Source: Pseudidiomarina insulisalsae (GTDB lineage: Bacteria > Pseudomonadota > Gammaproteobacteria > Enterobacterales > Alteromonadaceae). From it: DNA of 64,000 nucleotides. Where the stretch lies: the NCBI RefSeq assembly GCF_003987065.1, contig NZ_PIPY01000009.1, forward strand, positions 1 through 64,000, written 5' to 3'. Of the stretch, positions 50,223-64,000 are shown piece by piece (the first letter of the stretch is position 1; the number at the start of each line of letters is the position of its first letter). The position numbers and the translations under genes were made by a program. Below the pieces are notes generated by a model. That model worked only from the letters and a program-made list of their open reading frames with translations, was not told the DNA's origin and did no database searches.

Positions 50223-52055
50223 TCATTCTACGGTGACCGATTTCGCCAAGTTCCTTGGCTGATCGACGTCGGTGCCCTTAATAATGGCCACGAAGTACGA
50301 AAGCAGCTGTAAAGGAATGGTGTAAACGATCGGCGCGATCAGCTCTTCGCAATGGCTGACGTTAATCACCCGCATGCTCTCATCGCCTTTGAAGCGGGCG
50401 TCTTTATCGGCGAAGACATACATAATACCGCCACGCGCACGGACTTCTTCGACATTCGACTTCAGCTTCTCGAGCAATTCGTCATTCGGTGCGACCACGA
50501 TAACCGGCATTTCGGCATCGATCAGCGCCAGCGGACCGTGCTTCAATTCACCAGCGGCGTAGGCTTCGGCGTGAATGTACGAGATTTCTTTTAGCTTCAG
50601 CGCACCTTCCATGGCTATCGGATACTGCGAGCCACGGCCTAAGAATAAACTGTGGTATTTGTCGGCAAATTCCGGTGCCAGCGCTTCAATTTCATCGCTC
50701 AGCAGCAAGGCTTCTTCAAGTTTTGCCGGTAAGGTTTTGAGCGCCTTCACGATCAGTTCTTGCTTGTCAGCAGACAAGCCGCGTGATTGACCCAGTGCCA
50801 GCACTAACATCATCAGACCCACTAACTGAGTAGTAAAGGCCTTAGTCGACGCAACACCAATTTCCGTGCCCGCGCGGGTCATGTAAGCCAGATCAGACTC
50901 GCGAACCATGGATGAGGTCGAGACGTTACAAATGGTCAATGAGCCCTTGTAGCCAAGCTCTTTCGATAAACGCAGTGCGGCCAGGGTGTCAGCGGTTTCA
51001 CCCGACTGTGAAATGGTTACCAGCAGGCTATTCGGATGCACGTGCGACTGACGGTAACGGAATTCTGAGGCGATTTCGACGTTACATGACACACCGGCCA
51101 GAGCTTCCAACCAGTAGCGCGCCACCATGCCGGCGTGATAAGAAGTACCACAGGCAACAATTTGCACGTGCTCGATGTCTTTTAACAGCTCCATAGAGCC
51201 TTCACCAAACGCGTTGGCCGCCACTTTGCCTTCTACCAGCCGACCTTCAAGTGCATTTCGTACGGCTGCCGGTTGCTCGTGAATTTCTTTGAGCATAAAG
51301 TGGCGATAGTTGCCTTTGCCACCGGCGTCATACTGCCCGTCAGATTCGTGAATTTTGCGCTCAACACGCGCGCCCTTCGCGTCATAAACCTTCACTTCTG
51401 TGCGGGTAATGTCCGCCATGTCACCTTCTTCAAGGTACATAAACTTGCGCGTGACAGGTAATAACGCCAGCTGATCTGAAGCGATAAAGTTCTCACCAAT
51501 ACCCAAACCAATAACCAACGGACTGCCTGAGCGTGCCACGACCAGACGACCGGGGTCTTCACAATCCATCACCACAGTGCCGTACGCGCCTTCGAGCTGC
51601 TTGACCGCAGACTGTACCGCGTCAAACAGATCGCTATGGGTTTGCTTTTCATGATGTACCAGGTGACAGATCACTTCGGTGTCGGTGTCAGAATTAAAGG
51701 TATAACCCAGACCACGTAACTGCTCACGCAGCTTCTCGTGATTCTCAATGATGCCGTTATGGACCACGGCAATACAGTTATTCGAAATATGCGGGTGAGC
51801 GTTAGCTTCAGTAACGCCTCCATGTGTCGCCCAGCGGGTATGTGCAATACCCGTGGTGCCACTTAGCGGATGTTTGCCAACCGCGTCTTTTAATTCCTGT
51901 ACCTTACCGGTACGGCGAATGCTCTCAATGGCACCGTTCTCGTTTAATACCGCCAGACCCGCAGAATCGTAACCGCGGTATTCCAGACGCTTGAGTCCTT
52001 CCAGTAGAATTTCACTAATCCGGCGCTCTGAAGTGGCGCCAACAATTCCGCACAT
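50223..52055 (-). CDS. glmS: Glucosamine-6-phosphate synthase GlmS
   Basis: The 610-residue enzyme begins MCGIVGA, with Cys2 as the glutaminase nucleophile after Met removal. The glutaminase domain (1-240) has HTRWATHG, and two SIS sugar-isomerase domains follow ([11 protein letters not shown] and the C-terminal [19 protein letters not shown] end). It converts fructose-6-phosphate and glutamine to glucosamine-6-phosphate, the first step to UDP-GlcNAc. It is 5 bp after glmU. The enteric arrangement is the same. Confidence 0.97.
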   Translation of the reverse strand: MCGIVGATSERRISEILLEGLKRLEYRGYDSAGLAVLNENGAIESIRRTGKVQELKDAVGKHPLSGTTGIAHTRWATHGGVTEANAHPHISNNCIAVVHNGIIENHEKLREQLRGLGYTFNSDTDTEVICHLVHHEKQTHSDLFDAVQSAVKQLEGAYGTVVMDCEDPGRLVVARSGSPLVIGLGIGENFIASDQLALLPVTRKFMYLEEGDMADITRTEVKVYDAKGARVERKIHESDGQYDAGGKGNYRHFMLKEIHEQPAAVRNALEGRLVEGKVAANAFGEGSMELLKDIEHVQIVACGTSYHAGMVARYWLEALAGVSCNVEIASEFRYRQSHVHPNSLLVTISQSGETADTLAALRLSKELGYKGSLTICNVSTSSMVRESDLAYMTRAGTEIGVASTKAFTTQLVGLMMLVLALGQSRGLSADKQELIVKALKTLPAKLEEALLLSDEIEALAPEFADKYHSLFLGRGSQYPIAMEGALKLKEISYIHAEAYAAGELKHGPLALIDAEMPVIVVAPNDELLEKLKSNVEEVRARGGIMYVFADKDARFKGDESMRVINVSHCEELIAPIVYTIPLQLLSYFVAIIKGTDVDQPRNLAKSVTVE

Positions 52056-52060
52056 ACTAC

Positions 52061-53425
52061 TTATCCCTTTTTCTGAGGGCGTTGCCAGCCCGTAATATTT
52101 CGTTGTTTACCGCGGGCGATACCCAGCTCGGTATCTTCCACATCCTTGGTAATGGTCGAGCCCGCACCCACGGTGGCCTGCTTGCCGATGCGTACCGGCG
52201 CAACCAGTGAGCTGTTCGAGCCAATAAAGGCGCCATCGTCGATTTGAGTGGTAGACTTATTCACGCCATCATAGTTACAAGTGATGGTGCCCGCGCCGAT
52301 ATTGACGCCATCGCCAACAATGGCGTCGCCCAGATAGGTCAGATGATTGGCCTTAGAGCCTTCTCCCAGGCGCGACTTTTTCATTTCCACGAAGTTGCCG
52401 ACTTTAGCCTTCGCAGCAAGCACTGAACCCGGGCGTAAGCGGGCATAAGGGCCGACTTCACAGTTTTCGGCAACCTCAGCTTCTTCAACAATACTGTGTG
52501 ACTTAATGCGGGTACCGGCGGCAATGCGACAGTTGCGTAAAATGCAGTTGCTTTCAATGACAACGCCTTCGCCAAGCTCGACGTCACCTTCAAAAATGAC
52601 ATTCACGTCAACGACAACGTCATTCGCAATGCTTACCTTACCGCGCACATCGACACGCGCCGGATCGAGCAGGGTAGCGCCGTCGATCATCAGTTGTTCA
52701 GCCTGACGCTGCTGGTACGCGCGCTCAAGCGCAGCCAGCTGCACGCGATTATTCGCGCCTTCAACTTCGTGAATATCCTGTGGCTGGGTGGAGGCAATGC
52801 GTACACCTTCCTGCGCCGCCATCGCAACGATGTCGGTGAGATAGAATTCGCCCTGGGCATTATTATTGGAAAGGGCTGAAAGCCAGCGTTTTAGTGCTTT
52901 CCCCTGAGCCAGCATCATGCCGGTATTGGCTTCAGTGACCCGTAGTTGCTCTGCTGTCGCGTCTTTTTGTTCGACAATGCCGGTAATATTGCCATTTTCA
53001 TCACGCAGAATACGTCCATAGCCGGTCGGATCGGGCAGGGTGACGGTCAGCAGTGCAAGTTCGCTGCCTTTCCCGGCTTCAACCAGAGCTTGTAATGTTG
53101 CTACCCGCGTCAGCGGCACATCGCCGTATAAAATCAGCACATGCTCATCGTCGCTCAGATGGGGCACGACTTGTTGCACCGCATGCCCGGTACCGAGTTG
53201 CTGTGCCTGCTCAACGAAATTTAACGCTTGCCCACCAAGGCGCTCTAATAACGCCTCGGCCCCGTGGCCGTAAATTACATGAATGGCGTTCGAATCGAGT
53301 TGCCGGGCGCTATCGATCACATGTTGCACCATAGGTTTATGGGCAACCGGATGCAGCACTTTTGGCAATGCTGAACGCATGCGGGTGCCCTTGCCAGCGG
53401 CAAGAACCACTACACTCAATGCCAT
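52061..53425 (-). CDS. glmU: Bifunctional UDP-GlcNAc synthase GlmU
   Basis: The protein has about 454 residues. The uridylyltransferase domain starts [14 protein letters not shown] and includes YGDVPLT. The C-terminal left-handed beta-helix acetyltransferase has hexapeptide repeats and [20 protein letters not shown]. It acetylates glucosamine-1-phosphate and couples it to UTP. ATG 53425 has GGAAGGATTC upstream. It is transcribed with glmS, so both ends of the UDP-GlcNAc pathway are co-expressed. Confidence 0.97.
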   Translation of the reverse strand: MALSVVVLAAGKGTRMRSALPKVLHPVAHKPMVQHVIDSARQLDSNAIHVIYGHGAEALLERLGGQALNFVEQAQQLGTGHAVQQVVPHLSDDEHVLILYGDVPLTRVATLQALVEAGKGSELALLTVTLPDPTGYGRILRDENGNITGIVEQKDATAEQLRVTEANTGMMLAQGKALKRWLSALSNNNAQGEFYLTDIVAMAAQEGVRIASTQPQDIHEVEGANNRVQLAALERAYQQRQAEQLMIDGATLLDPARVDVRGKVSIANDVVVDVNVIFEGDVELGEGVVIESNCILRNCRIAAGTRIKSHSIVEEAEVAENCEVGPYARLRPGSVLAAKAKVGNFVEMKKSRLGEGSKANHLTYLGDAIVGDGVNIGAGTITCNYDGVNKSTTQIDDGAFIGSNSSLVAPVRIGKQATVGAGSTITKDVEDTELGIARGKQRNITGWQRPQKKG

Positions 53426-53551
53426 GAATCCTTCCATTTTTCGGTTAGTGAATCTGAAAGCCCTATTCTAGCGACATTACAGGAAATTAACAGGTTGAAA
53501 ATTAGTTTGTAGCTCGCATAGTTAGCGCTTTTGCAGAAAATTTGCACAAAT

Positions 53552-53580
53552 AAAAAAGCCCAGCACTTAGCTGGGCTTTT
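53552..53580 (-). terminator. Terminator after the atp operon
   Basis: GCCCAGC / ACTTA / GCTGGGC (53558-53576) is flanked by A and T runs, giving a U tract in both directions. It lies about 25 bp beyond the atpC stop and separates the ATP synthase operon from glmU-glmS. Confidence 0.92.
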
Positions 53581-53602
53581 AGATTTAGTAGGCTGGTACA
53601 GA

Positions 53603-54019
53603 TTACTTGCGAATTTTCCGGATAATCTGCAATTGTGCCAACGCCCGAGACAGTTCTGCCGCCGCTTCTGCGTAGCTAAGGTCAGAACTAGATCCTGCGA
53701 TTGCTTCTTCAGCACGTTTTTTCGCTTCAAGAGCTTCCTGTTCATCAAGCTCTTCACCGCGAACGGCTGTATCAGCCAAAACCGTGACGTTGTGAGGCTG
53801 CACTTCCAGCACACCACCAGCAACGTAGATGATTTCTTCTTCACCACCTTCTTTTACCACTCGCACCATACCTGGTTTGATTTTGGTAATTAAAGGCGCG
53901 TGACCAGGGTAAATACCCAACTCACCTTCGCTACCGGTCACTTGCACGGTCTCAACGGCGCCAGTAAACAACCTGTCTTCGGCGCTGACCACGTCAAGGT
54001 GTACAGTTTTTGCTGCCAT
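53603..54019 (-). CDS. atpC: ATP synthase epsilon subunit
   Basis: The 138-residue protein has the beta-sandwich N-terminal domain ([31 protein letters not shown]) and a C-terminal helical hairpin rich in Ala and Glu. It is part of the central stalk and inhibits ATP hydrolysis. It is the last gene of the operon, 16 bp after atpD. Confidence 0.96.
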   Translation of the reverse strand: MAAKTVHLDVVSAEDRLFTGAVETVQVTGSEGELGIYPGHAPLITKIKPGMVRVVKEGGEEEIIYVAGGVLEVQPHNVTVLADTAVRGEELDEQEALEAKKRAEEAIAGSSSDLSYAEAAAELSRALAQLQIIRKIRK

Positions 54020-54035
54020 TTAAACCTCCCGGTTC

Positions 54036-55460
<1,425 letters not shown>

Positions 55461-56333
55461 TTAAACCGCTTCGGCGCCCGATACAATTTCCGAAATTTCC
55501 TGCGTAATCGCTGCCTGACGTGCTTTGTTGTACACAAGCTGCAGCTGATCAATGAGGTCTTCGGCGTTGTCGGTAGCGGCTTTCATAGCCACCATCCGCG
55601 CTGCCTGTTCACTAGCGATGTTGTCCACCACGCCCTGATAGACCGTTGATTCGACAAAGCGTCGGATCAGCGTATCTAAAATGGCTTCTGGTGCCGGCTC
55701 GTACAGGTAGTCCCAGCTACCTGACTGCACGCGCTCACGCTCTTCGCCTTTGGCTTTTGGCAACGGTAGCAACTGCGCTATCGTTGGCTCTTGCTTCATG
55801 GTGTTCACGAACTTGTTGTACACCACGTAAAGACGATCGACGTTGCCTTTGTCAAAGGCATCGAGCATGACCTGTACAGTGCCAAGCACATCGTTCACGC
55901 CTGGCTTGTCGCCAAGACCCGAAGTTTGCGCCAGTAAACGGCCTCCAAAGCGTTTAAAGAAACCCGTTGCCTTGCTGCCAATCGCGGCAAAATCAACCTC
56001 AATACCCTGGTCTTGCTGTTGTTGAGCATGCTTGACCACCGCTTTAAATTCATTGGTGTTCAAGCCGCCACACAGACCACGGTCGGTTGAAATGACGATA
56101 TAGCCAACTCGCTTCACTTCACGTTCCTCAAGGAACGGATGCTTATATTCGAGGTTGGCATGGGCAACATGGCCGATCACCTTGCGAATGCTGTCGGCAT
56201 ACGGACGACTTGAAGCCATCCGTTCCTGCGCCTTTTTCATTTTTGACGCAGCAACCATTTCCATTGCGCTGGTGATCTTCTGAGTATTGTTAATACTCCC
56301 GATCTTGGTTTTTATCTCTTTACCGCTGGCCAT
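55461..56333 (-). CDS. atpG: ATP synthase gamma subunit
   Basis: The 290-residue rotor subunit has the N-terminal coiled-coil helix ([20 protein letters not shown]), [11 protein letters not shown] and the C-terminal helix ending in [15 protein letters not shown]. It couples proton flow to rotation in F1. Length is close to E. coli (287). Confidence 0.97.
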   Translation of the reverse strand: MASGKEIKTKIGSINNTQKITSAMEMVAASKMKKAQERMASSRPYADSIRKVIGHVAHANLEYKHPFLEEREVKRVGYIVISTDRGLCGGLNTNEFKAVVKHAQQQQDQGIEVDFAAIGSKATGFFKRFGGRLLAQTSGLGDKPGVNDVLGTVQVMLDAFDKGNVDRLYVVYNKFVNTMKQEPTIAQLLPLPKAKGEERERVQSGSWDYLYEPAPEAILDTLIRRFVESTVYQGVVDNIASEQAARMVAMKAATDNAEDLIDQLQLVYNKARQAAITQEISEIVSGAEAV

Positions 56334-56391
56334 GATAATCTCCTGTTAACTCAACGACGTGTGGCCACTCTTACGATGTGGCCACTGCTCT

Positions 56392-57933
56392 TTACCAAGT
56401 CTGCGTTTCTTTGAAGGATTTCAGGCCTTCATGCAGCTTAGCTTCGATGTCGTCGTTATAGTTGCCAGTTTTATCAATATCAGCCATCAGATCGGCGTAC
56501 TCGCTCTTCATGTACGAAATTAACGCACTTTCAAAGTCGAGGATTTTGTCCTGCGCCACATCTTTGAGGTAGCCTTTTTCAGCTGAGAAGATAGACACTG
56601 CCATCTCTGCAACGCTCATTGGCTCATATTGGTTCTGTTTCATCAGTTCGGTGACACGCTGACCGTGCTCAAGCTGAGAACGCGTTGCTTCATCAAGGTC
56701 AGAAGCAAACTGTGCGAACGCCGCAAGTTCACGATACTGTGCCAATGCCAGACGAATACCACCACCCAGTTTCTTGATGATTTTCGTCTGCGCAGCACCA
56801 CCGACACGCGATACCGAGATACCTGCGTTCACAGCAGGGCGGATACCGGCGTTGAACAAGTCAGTTTCTAAGAAGATCTGACCGTCAGTGATCGAGATCA
56901 CGTTGGTTGGTACGAATGCCGAGACGTCACCGGCCTGGGTTTCGATGATTGGTAATGCGGTCAGTGAACCGGTTTTACCTTTCACTTCACCGTCGGTGTA
57001 TTTTTCTACGTAGTCAGCGTTAACACGCGCTGCACGCTCAAGCAAACGTGAGTGTAGGTAGAAAACGTCACCAGGATAAGCTTCACGACCTGGCGGACGA
57101 CGTAGCAACAATGAAATTTGACGATAAGCAACAGCTTGCTTCGACAAATCATCGTATACGATCAGTGCGTCTTCACCGCGGTCACGGAAGAATTCACCCA
57201 TGGTACAACCAGAGTAGGCTGCCAGGTATTGCAGTGCTGCTGATTCAGAAGCAGATGCTGCAACCACAATGGTGTTTTCCAGCGCGCCATGCTCTTCAAG
57301 TTTGCGTACTACAGAAGCGATGGTCGATGCTTTCTGACCGATAGCTACGTACACACACTTAATGCCAGAGTCTTTCTGGTTAATGATGGCGTCAACTGCC
57401 AACGCGGTTTTACCAGTCTGACGGTCACCGATCAGCAACTCACGCTGGCCACGACCGATTGGTACCATGGCGTCAATCGATTTATAACCGGTTTGTACCG
57501 GCTGATCGACCGATTGACGTTCGATAACGCCCGGTGCAATTTTCTCTACCGGCTCAAAACCGTCGGCGTCAATTGGACCTTTACCGTCAATTGGCTCACC
57601 CAGGGTGTTTACCACGCGGCCCAACAAGTTACGACCTACTGGTACCTCAAGGATACGGCCAGTTGAATTTACTTTAACGCCTTCTTGCAGGTCCGCATAT
57701 GGACCCATTACTACGGCGCCGACGGAATCACGTTCCAGGTTCAACGCGATAGCGTAACGATTGCCAGGAAGCTCAATCATTTCACCTTGCATACAGTCAG
57801 CAAGGCCATGAATGCGGATGATACCGTCGGTTACAGAAACGATGGTACCTTCGTTACGAGCTTCACTGACCACTTCGAACTTCTCAATACGTTTTTTGAT
57901 CAGTTCTGCGATTTCATTTGAATTCAGTTGCAT
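56392..57933 (-). CDS. atpA: ATP synthase alpha subunit
   Basis: The 513-residue subunit has Walker [22 protein letters not shown] and the [10 protein letters not shown] segment. It alternates with beta in the F1 hexamer and is mostly non-catalytic. The frame starts at a TTG (57939), but ATG 57933 gives exactly the E. coli length of 513 and the usual start [12 protein letters not shown]. Confidence 0.97.
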   Translation of the reverse strand: MQLNSNEIAELIKKRIEKFEVVSEARNEGTIVSVTDGIIRIHGLADCMQGEMIELPGNRYAIALNLERDSVGAVVMGPYADLQEGVKVNSTGRILEVPVGRNLLGRVVNTLGEPIDGKGPIDADGFEPVEKIAPGVIERQSVDQPVQTGYKSIDAMVPIGRGQRELLIGDRQTGKTALAVDAIINQKDSGIKCVYVAIGQKASTIASVVRKLEEHGALENTIVVAASASESAALQYLAAYSGCTMGEFFRDRGEDALIVYDDLSKQAVAYRQISLLLRRPPGREAYPGDVFYLHSRLLERAARVNADYVEKYTDGEVKGKTGSLTALPIIETQAGDVSAFVPTNVISITDGQIFLETDLFNAGIRPAVNAGISVSRVGGAAQTKIIKKLGGGIRLALAQYRELAAFAQFASDLDEATRSQLEHGQRVTELMKQNQYEPMSVAEMAVSIFSAEKGYLKDVAQDKILDFESALISYMKSEYADLMADIDKTGNYNDDIEAKLHEGLKSFKETQTW

Positions 57934-57947
57934 GCTCAAGTCCCCAA

Positions 57948-58481
57948 TTAGGATTGCAGTGCATGGGCAAGCCGATCCAGCTTGCCGCGCACCGTACCGT
58001 CAATCACGGTGTCACCAGCTTTAATGTATAAGCCACTGACAATCGCTGCATCGACACTGCAATTCAGCTTAACTTTGCGTGAAAAACGTTTTTCTAACGT
58101 TTGTGCTAGTTGGTCCTGCTGTTGCTGTGTCAGTTCGACGGCAGACGTAACTTCTACAGTGATCTCTTTTTCGTGCTCGGCACGGAGTTCAGCGTACAAG
58201 TCTTCGACAGCAGGTAAGGCTTTCAATCGACCATTTTCAGCCATCAAGCGCACGAAGTTTTGACCTTTTTCGTCCAGTTGATCACCACAAACGTTAATGA
58301 AAACCTCTACCTTTTTCTCTAGCGTTTCGGCGCTGCTCAAAAAAGTGGCCATGCTCTCGTCGCTCGCTACTGCGGCTGCGAAAGTAATCATTTCGTGCCA
58401 TTTTTCGATCGCGCCTTGCTCTAGTGCAAAATCAAAAGCTGCTTTTGCATAGGGGCGAGCAACCGTAGTCAATTCTGACAT
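57948..58481 (-). CDS. atpH: ATP synthase delta subunit
   Basis: The protein has about 177 residues, as in E. coli. It has an N-terminal helical bundle ([17 protein letters not shown]) and the C-terminal segment [22 protein letters not shown]. It links F1 to the peripheral stalk. GTG 58487 is an alternative start; ATG 58481 is chosen on length. Confidence 0.96.
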   Translation of the reverse strand: MSELTTVARPYAKAAFDFALEQGAIEKWHEMITFAAAVASDESMATFLSSAETLEKKVEVFINVCGDQLDEKGQNFVRLMAENGRLKALPAVEDLYAELRAEHEKEITVEVTSAVELTQQQQDQLAQTLEKRFSRKVKLNCSVDAAIVSGLYIKAGDTVIDGTVRGKLDRLAHALQS

Positions 58482-58499
58482 TTGCACAAACCCCTTTGG

Positions 58500-58970
58500 T
58501 TAGAGTTCAGCGACCAGTTTTTCAACGATGTCACTGTGAGCGTCTTTATCAATTTCACGCTCAATGATTTTGCTAGCACCAGCAACGGCCAATACTGCCA
58601 CTTGCTTGCGCAGCTCTTCGCGTAAGCGGTTGCGCTCAGCTTCGACTTCAGAGTGGCCGGCAGCAACGATTTTCTCGCGCTCCTGCTCGCCACGCTTTTT
58701 GCCTTCTTCGACTGTCTCGTCCGCACGTTTTTTCGCTTGGGCGATAATCTCAGCAGCTTGCGCTTTCGCGTCTTTCAGTTCGTCAGCAACTTTAGCTTGC
58801 GCTTCTTCCAGGCTCTTTTCAGCTTTTTCACCAGCTGCAAGGCCGTCGGCAATCTTTTTCTGACGAGCTTCGATCGCATTGTTCAGCGGTGGCCAAACAA
58901 ACTTCATGCAGAACAGCACGAAGACGATAAACGCGATTAATTCACCGATCAGGGTCATATTTAAACTCAT
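58500..58970 (-). CDS. atpF: ATP synthase subunit b
   Basis: The 156-residue subunit has one N-terminal membrane helix ([23 protein letters not shown]) and a long charged coiled coil. It forms the peripheral stalk dimer. Length equals that of E. coli. It precedes atpH by 18 bp. Confidence 0.97.
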   Translation of the reverse strand: MSLNMTLIGELIAFIVFVLFCMKFVWPPLNNAIEARQKKIADGLAAGEKAEKSLEEAQAKVADELKDAKAQAAEIIAQAKKRADETVEEGKKRGEQEREKIVAAGHSEVEAERNRLREELRKQVAVLAVAGASKIIEREIDKDAHSDIVEKLVAEL

Positions 58971-59018
58971 AGACCCACCCTCCTATTCGTTCAGTTGTTC
59001 GAAATGATGTAACGAGCC

Positions 59019-59294
<276 letters not shown>

Positions 59295-59306
59295 TTAATA
59301 CAAAAA

Positions 59307-60567
<1,261 letters not shown>

Positions 60568-60598
60568 GGGCTCGAAACCTCAGTTAAAAGCCCGCGAT

Positions 60599-60626
60599 AG
60601 TATAAAGATTTGCGTCTCAATTGCAA
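60599..60626 (-). promoter_or_regulatory. Candidate atp operon promoter
   Basis: On the minus strand TTGCAA (60621-60626), a 16-bp spacer and TATACT (60599-60604) lie about 32 bp upstream of the atpI start, in the gap after parB. It is the best match in the gap and is placed where the atp promoter is expected. Confidence 0.55.
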
Positions 60627-60641
60627 CAAAATGCAACAAGC

Positions 60642-61541
60642 TTAAGCGTCATCGCTCAGTTGAAAATGCGTGAGAATGCCGTCGAGCTCGTCTAAATTAC
60701 TGTAATTTATTACCACTTTGCCTTTACCTTTGCGGCCGTGATTGATCGCAACGGCGGCACCTAAACGCTCGCTTAAACGTTGTTCCAAACGTTGTATGTC
60801 GGCGTCAGGCTGTTTTTTCTCCGCCGGTTTTTTCGGTTCCAGGGTAGTACGTACCAATTTCTCGGCTTCGCGCACGGTCATGGCTTTTGCGGCAATAATA
60901 CGCGCAACATCGGTTTGTTGTTCACCCTGCAGGGCGAGTAGTAGTTTGGCGTGGCCCAACTCAATGTCGCCACGTTCAAGGAGGGTTTTTGTTTCTTGTT
61001 CGAGATTGTTTAACCGTAATAAATTGGTCACCGTTGCCCGCGACTTACCGACGGCCTCAGCAACTTCCTGGTGAGTCAGCTGAAATTCATCCAGTAAACG
61101 TTGTAATGCGGAAGCCTCTTCCATGGCGTTTAAGTCTTCGCGCTGAATATTTTCAATCAGCGCAATAGCAACGGCAGCTTCGTCAGGTACATGCTTGATG
61201 AGACAGGGAACTTCCTGCAAACGTGCCATTTGGGCCGCACGCCAGCGCCGCTCACCGGCAATAATTTCATACTTGTCGTTGGCAACCTCGCGCACCACGA
61301 TCGGCTGAATAATGCCCTGCGCTTTAATTGACGCGGCCAGATCTTCCAGTGCTTCAGGTGACATGTCCTTACGCGGCTGATACTTACCTGGTTGTAAAAA
61401 CTCTATGGGTAGTTTTTGCAGTTCGCCTTTGCTGATATCCAGTACTTCTTCGGCAACCGGTTGTTCGTGCTCGCGGGCACTTTTACTGGTAGTCAATAAC
61501 GCGTCCAGGCCGCGTCCGAGTCCTCGTTTCTTGGCAGACAT
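60642..61541 (-). CDS. parB: Chromosome-partitioning protein ParB
   Basis: The 299-residue protein has the CTP-binding ParB N domain (GERRWRAAQMARLQEVP, LIENIQREDLN), a helix-turn-helix (LTHQEVAEAVGKSRATVTNLLRL) and a C-terminal dimerization segment (GKGKVVINYSNLDELDGIL). It loads at parS sites near the origin; none is visible in this window. It lies 14 bp after parA. Confidence 0.97.
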   Translation of the reverse strand: MSAKKRGLGRGLDALLTTSKSAREHEQPVAEEVLDISKGELQKLPIEFLQPGKYQPRKDMSPEALEDLAASIKAQGIIQPIVVREVANDKYEIIAGERRWRAAQMARLQEVPCLIKHVPDEAAVAIALIENIQREDLNAMEEASALQRLLDEFQLTHQEVAEAVGKSRATVTNLLRLNNLEQETKTLLERGDIELGHAKLLLALQGEQQTDVARIIAAKAMTVREAEKLVRTTLEPKKPAEKKQPDADIQRLEQRLSERLGAAVAINHGRKGKGKVVINYSNLDELDGILTHFQLSDDA

Positions 61542-61555
61542 AAAGCGTTGTATCC

Positions 61556-62359
61556 TCAGGCTTCAGCCGCTGCTTCGGCTTTCTTTTGTTGTTCTGCGCG
61601 ACGAATCAATTCGCCAGCCAGCGAAAGATAGGCTTTCGCCCCGGTCGATGTTTTATCGTAATACATAGCCGGAGCACCAAAACTAGGCGCTTCGGCCAGA
61701 CGCACATTGCGTGGAATCACGGTGCGATAAACTTTATTGCCAAAATGGGCTTTCAGCTGTTCTGAAACATCGTTGGCAAGGCGATTGCGCGGATCATACA
61801 TGGTGCGCAGAATACCTTCGATCTGTAATTTCGGATTCACCGCCTCAGCTAACCGCTCAATCGTATCCATCAGCGCAGTTAAGCCCTCAAGCGCGTAGTA
61901 CTCGCACTGCATCGGCACCAGAATTGAGTCAGCTGCTGCCATAGCATTCACGGTGAGCATGCTTAACGATGGCGGACAATCGATAAAAATAAAATCATAA
62001 TTGTCCTGCACTGGCTTAAGCGCGTTGGCCAGGCGTTGCTCGCGGGCAAAGGCTTCCATCAGTTTTACATCAGCTGCGGTCACATCGCCGTTGGCTGCAA
62101 CCAGATGGTATTTACCATTGGTTTCAGTGACCAGCACGTCCTGAATGGGTTTTTGATCGACCAATAACTCATAGGCGGTATTTTCAACGTCGTATTTATC
62201 AACGCCGCTGCCCATGGTGGCATTGCCCTGCGGGTCAAGATCGATGAGCAGCACCTTGCGCCGTGTCGCTGCCATAGAAGCAGCCAAATTCACAGCTGTG
62301 GTGGTCTTACCAACACCGCCTTTTTGATTTGCTATGGCAATTATTCTACCCACGGACAC
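61556..62359 (-). CDS. parA: Chromosome-partitioning ATPase ParA (Soj)
   Basis: The 267-residue protein has the deviant Walker A KGGVGKTT, LLIDLDPQGNAT and FIDCPPSLSML. It drives segregation of the origin region with ParB. It starts with GTG (62359, or GTG 62353) behind AGAGG and begins directly at the rsmG stop. Confidence 0.97.
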   Translation of the reverse strand: MSVGRIIAIANQKGGVGKTTTAVNLAASMAATRRKVLLIDLDPQGNATMGSGVDKYDVENTAYELLVDQKPIQDVLVTETNGKYHLVAANGDVTAADVKLMEAFAREQRLANALKPVQDNYDFIFIDCPPSLSMLTVNAMAAADSILVPMQCEYYALEGLTALMDTIERLAEAVNPKLQIEGILRTMYDPRNRLANDVSEQLKAHFGNKVYRTVIPRNVRLAEAPSFGAPAMYYDKTSTGAKAYLSLAGELIRRAEQQKKAEAAAEA

Positions 62360-62980
62360 TTAACCTCTTGTTGAGATAATGACTAAATGACGCTCGGCTT
62401 CAACTTCGGGCACGTGCAATTTCTTCACGTCATCAACCTGAAAACCTGGCGGTAACGCTGCGATTTCAGCTTCGGGATACACGCCTTTCAGAGCGAAAAA
62501 TTTACCGTCAGCCGCTGGCAGGTGATGACACCACTCCAGCATATCACTAAGCGAGGCAAAGGCTCTACTGATGACACCGTCAAATTTAGCCGCATCGTCA
62601 TAGTCTTCTACACGACTTTGCACGGCTTTTACGTTTTTAACACCCAGTTCGTGACACACCTGGCGAATAAAACGAATGCGTTTACCCAAACTATCGAGCA
62701 GTACAAATTCTTTGTCGGGCTGCGCAATGGCCAGCGGTAAACCGGGTAAGCCCGGCCCGGTGCCGACGTCAATAAAGCGTTGCCCGGAAAGGTAAGGTAA
62801 CACTACCAGACTATCGACAATATGGCGACTGAGCATCTGCTGCGGATCGCGCACCGAGGTTAAATTGTAGGCTTTATTCCATTTATCCAGCAACTCCACC
62901 AGACGCACCAGTTGTTGCTGTTGCGCCGGCGCAATCTCAAGTCCGGCGCCGGCAAGTAACTCAGCTAATTTTTTCTGCAT
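62360..62980 (-). CDS. rsmG: 16S rRNA m7G527 methyltransferase RsmG (GidB)
   Basis: The 206-residue methyltransferase has the AdoMet motif [16 protein letters not shown] and family segments [20 protein letters not shown] and [13 protein letters not shown]. It methylates G527 of 16S rRNA. It follows mnmG on the same strand as in most bacteria. Confidence 0.97.
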   Translation of the reverse strand: MQKKLAELLAGAGLEIAPAQQQQLVRLVELLDKWNKAYNLTSVRDPQQMLSRHIVDSLVVLPYLSGQRFIDVGTGPGLPGLPLAIAQPDKEFVLLDSLGKRIRFIRQVCHELGVKNVKAVQSRVEDYDDAAKFDGVISRAFASLSDMLEWCHHLPAADGKFFALKGVYPEAEIAALPPGFQVDDVKKLHVPEVEAERHLVIISTRG

Positions 62981-63010
62981 GTAAATTCTTTCTGTTTATT
63001 AAGCAGTTCA

Positions 63011-64000
63011 TTAAGCGCTTTTGCGCAACAGTCCTTGTTTCTTCAAGTGCACAAGTAACATTGAAATAGCTGCCGGTGTCACGCCGGAAATTCGTGCCGC
63101 TTTACCAACAGTTTCTGGCTGATGTTCATTCAGCTTGGCAATCACTTCGTTGGACAAGCCCTTAATCGCTGCGTAATCGAAGCTCATTGGCAAGCGCGTG
63201 TTCTCGTGGCGCTGCTGCTTACTGATCTCGTCTTGCTGACGACTGATGTAGCCGGCATACTTGGTCTGAATTTCCACCTGCTCGGCGGCTTCACGATCCT
63301 GCAATCCGGGGCCCAATTCTGAAATTGCCATCATGGCCTGATAGCTGACTTCCGGGCGACGCAGTAAATCTTCGCCGTTCACCTCTTTGGTGATCGGTGT
63401 TTTCACCAGTTCATTTACCGCGCTGACTGCCGGGTGATCTTTATGGATCCAGGTACTGCGCAACCGTTGTTGTTCCTGAGCGATAGCTTCCATTTTTTCA
63501 TTAAAACGTGCCCAGCGCGCATCATCCACCAGGCCCAGTTCACGGCCTTTCTCGGTCAGCCGCATATCGGCATTGTCCTCGCGTAGCAACAAACGATATT
63601 CCGCGCGCGAAGTGAACATCCGATAGGGTTCTTTAGTGCCCAGGGTGGAAAGATCATCGATCAACACGCCCATGTAGCCGTTATCACGCCGTGGTGCCCA
63701 GCCCTCTTTGTCCTGTGCTTGCAATGCAGCGTTCAGACCAGCTACCAGACCTTGTGCGCCGGCTTCTTCATATCCAGTTGTGCCGTTGATCTGGCCGGCA
63801 AAAAACAATCCCTGAATGTACTTGGTTTCAAGTGTTTGTTGCAGATCGCGTGGATCAAAATAATCATACTCAATGGCATAACCTGGACGGGTAATATGCG
63901 CATTTTCAAAGCCTTTGATAGAGCGAACTAACTCGACTTGCACGTCAAAAGGCAGACTGGTTGAAATACCGTTGGGATAGACCTCATGGGTATTTAAGCC
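63011..64000 (-). CDS. mnmG: tRNA uridine 5-carboxymethylaminomethyl enzyme MnmG (3' half, cut by window edge)
   Basis: The gene runs off the right edge; the last 329 residues are visible out of about 630 expected. They include [41 protein letters not shown] and the C-terminal helical domain ending [13 protein letters not shown]. The enzyme, with MnmE, modifies U34 of several tRNAs using FAD and folate. In gammaproteobacteria oriC usually lies just upstream of mnmG, so the origin is probably to the right of the window. Confidence 0.97.
   Translation of the reverse strand, partial: GLNTHEVYPNGISTSLPFDVQVELVRSIKGFENAHITRPGYAIEYDYFDPRDLQQTLETKYIQGLFFAGQINGTTGYEEAGAQGLVAGLNAALQAQDKEGWAPRRDNGYMGVLIDDLSTLGTKEPYRMFTSRAEYRLLLREDNADMRLTEKGRELGLVDDARWARFNEKMEAIAQEQQRLRSTWIHKDHPAVSAVNELVKTPITKEVNGEDLLRRPEVSYQAMMAISELGPGLQDREAAEQVEIQTKYAGYISRQQDEISKQQRHENTRLPMSFDYAAIKGLSNEVIAKLNEHQPETVGKAARISGVTPAAISMLLVHLKKQGLLRKSA

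Noticed and set aside
53416-53847. A 143-codon frame across the atpC end and the terminator
   Set aside because: It overlaps atpC in another frame and runs through a strong terminator.
57948-58970. A minus-strand frame over atpF (58469-58726)
   Set aside because: It is a frame-shifted shadow of atpF with extreme Lys/Ser content.
60568-64000. parS sites near parA-parB
   Set aside because: No copy of the TGTTTCACGTGAAACA-type site was seen in the core region; sites may lie nearer the origin, outside the window.

Overview
This is a gap-poor stretch of a gammaproteobacterial chromosome, most likely an Alteromonadales relative of the Idiomarina/Pseudidiomarina group. The evidence is the gene content: a gammaproteobacterial atp-parBA-rsmG-mnmG block, dsbA-srkA-ccoG, a yrdA gene beside an apparent rRNA promoter, and an aerobic and respiratory gene set. 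The genus is an inference from content. I saw no tRNA, CRISPR array, insertion sequence or prophage. The only mobile-type genes are one RelE toxin/antitoxin pair.

Left part (1-20.5 kb). The left edge carries what looks like the tandem promoter region of an rRNA operon reading out of the window, divergent from a gamma-carbonic-anhydrase gene (yrdA). Next is an SOS mutasome operon (imuA-imuB-dnaE2) behind a near-perfect LexA box. It is followed by yihG facing a ccoG-srkA-dsbA operon whose promoter carries an FNR-type box at the class II position. An M20 hydrolase comes next, then a peroxide-defence unit (ahpC-ahpD divergent from oxyR). A two-gene unit encodes a periplasmic PQQ sugar dehydrogenase and a receptor closely resembling the E. 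coli PQQ importer PqqU (YncD). A histidine kinase/sigma-54 activator pair is divergent from a sigma-54 promoter driving a secreted DUF4168 protein, an arrangement like zraP-zraSR.

Middle (20.5-50.2 kb). This part is a mosaic of short operons. It holds a DJ-1 family protein, two bacterial PH-domain proteins (ydbS/ydbT), two membrane-bound c-di-GMP proteins, chaC, and a lipid-themed operon (yccF, saccharopine-dehydrogenase-like, pldA, DUF4442, yjdM). It also holds a BON lipoprotein, yghU, a methyltransferase, DoxX/AhpD-like genes, a TonB receptor, a VTT-flavoprotein disulfide reductase fusion and an Fe-S uracil-DNA glycosylase homologue. A compact CDF-type transporter, a DUF3015-DUF4105 pair, several small envelope proteins, phzF, the toxin/antitoxin pair and two small membrane proteins complete it.

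Right part (50.2-64 kb). Core genes are all on the minus strand: glmU-glmS (UDP-GlcNAc synthesis), the complete atpIBEFHAGDC operon, parA-parB, rsmG and the 3' half of mnmG. The mnmG gene runs off the edge, so by conserved gene order the replication origin may lie just to the right.

Two layout themes recur. Seven convergent pairs end on or within one base of each other, with no terminator between them. Three same-strand pairs (ahpC-ahpD, BON lipoprotein-yghU, DUF3015-DUF4105) have a terminator-like hairpin whose U-tract side lies next to the downstream ribosome binding site or start codon, suggesting expression set by read-through.
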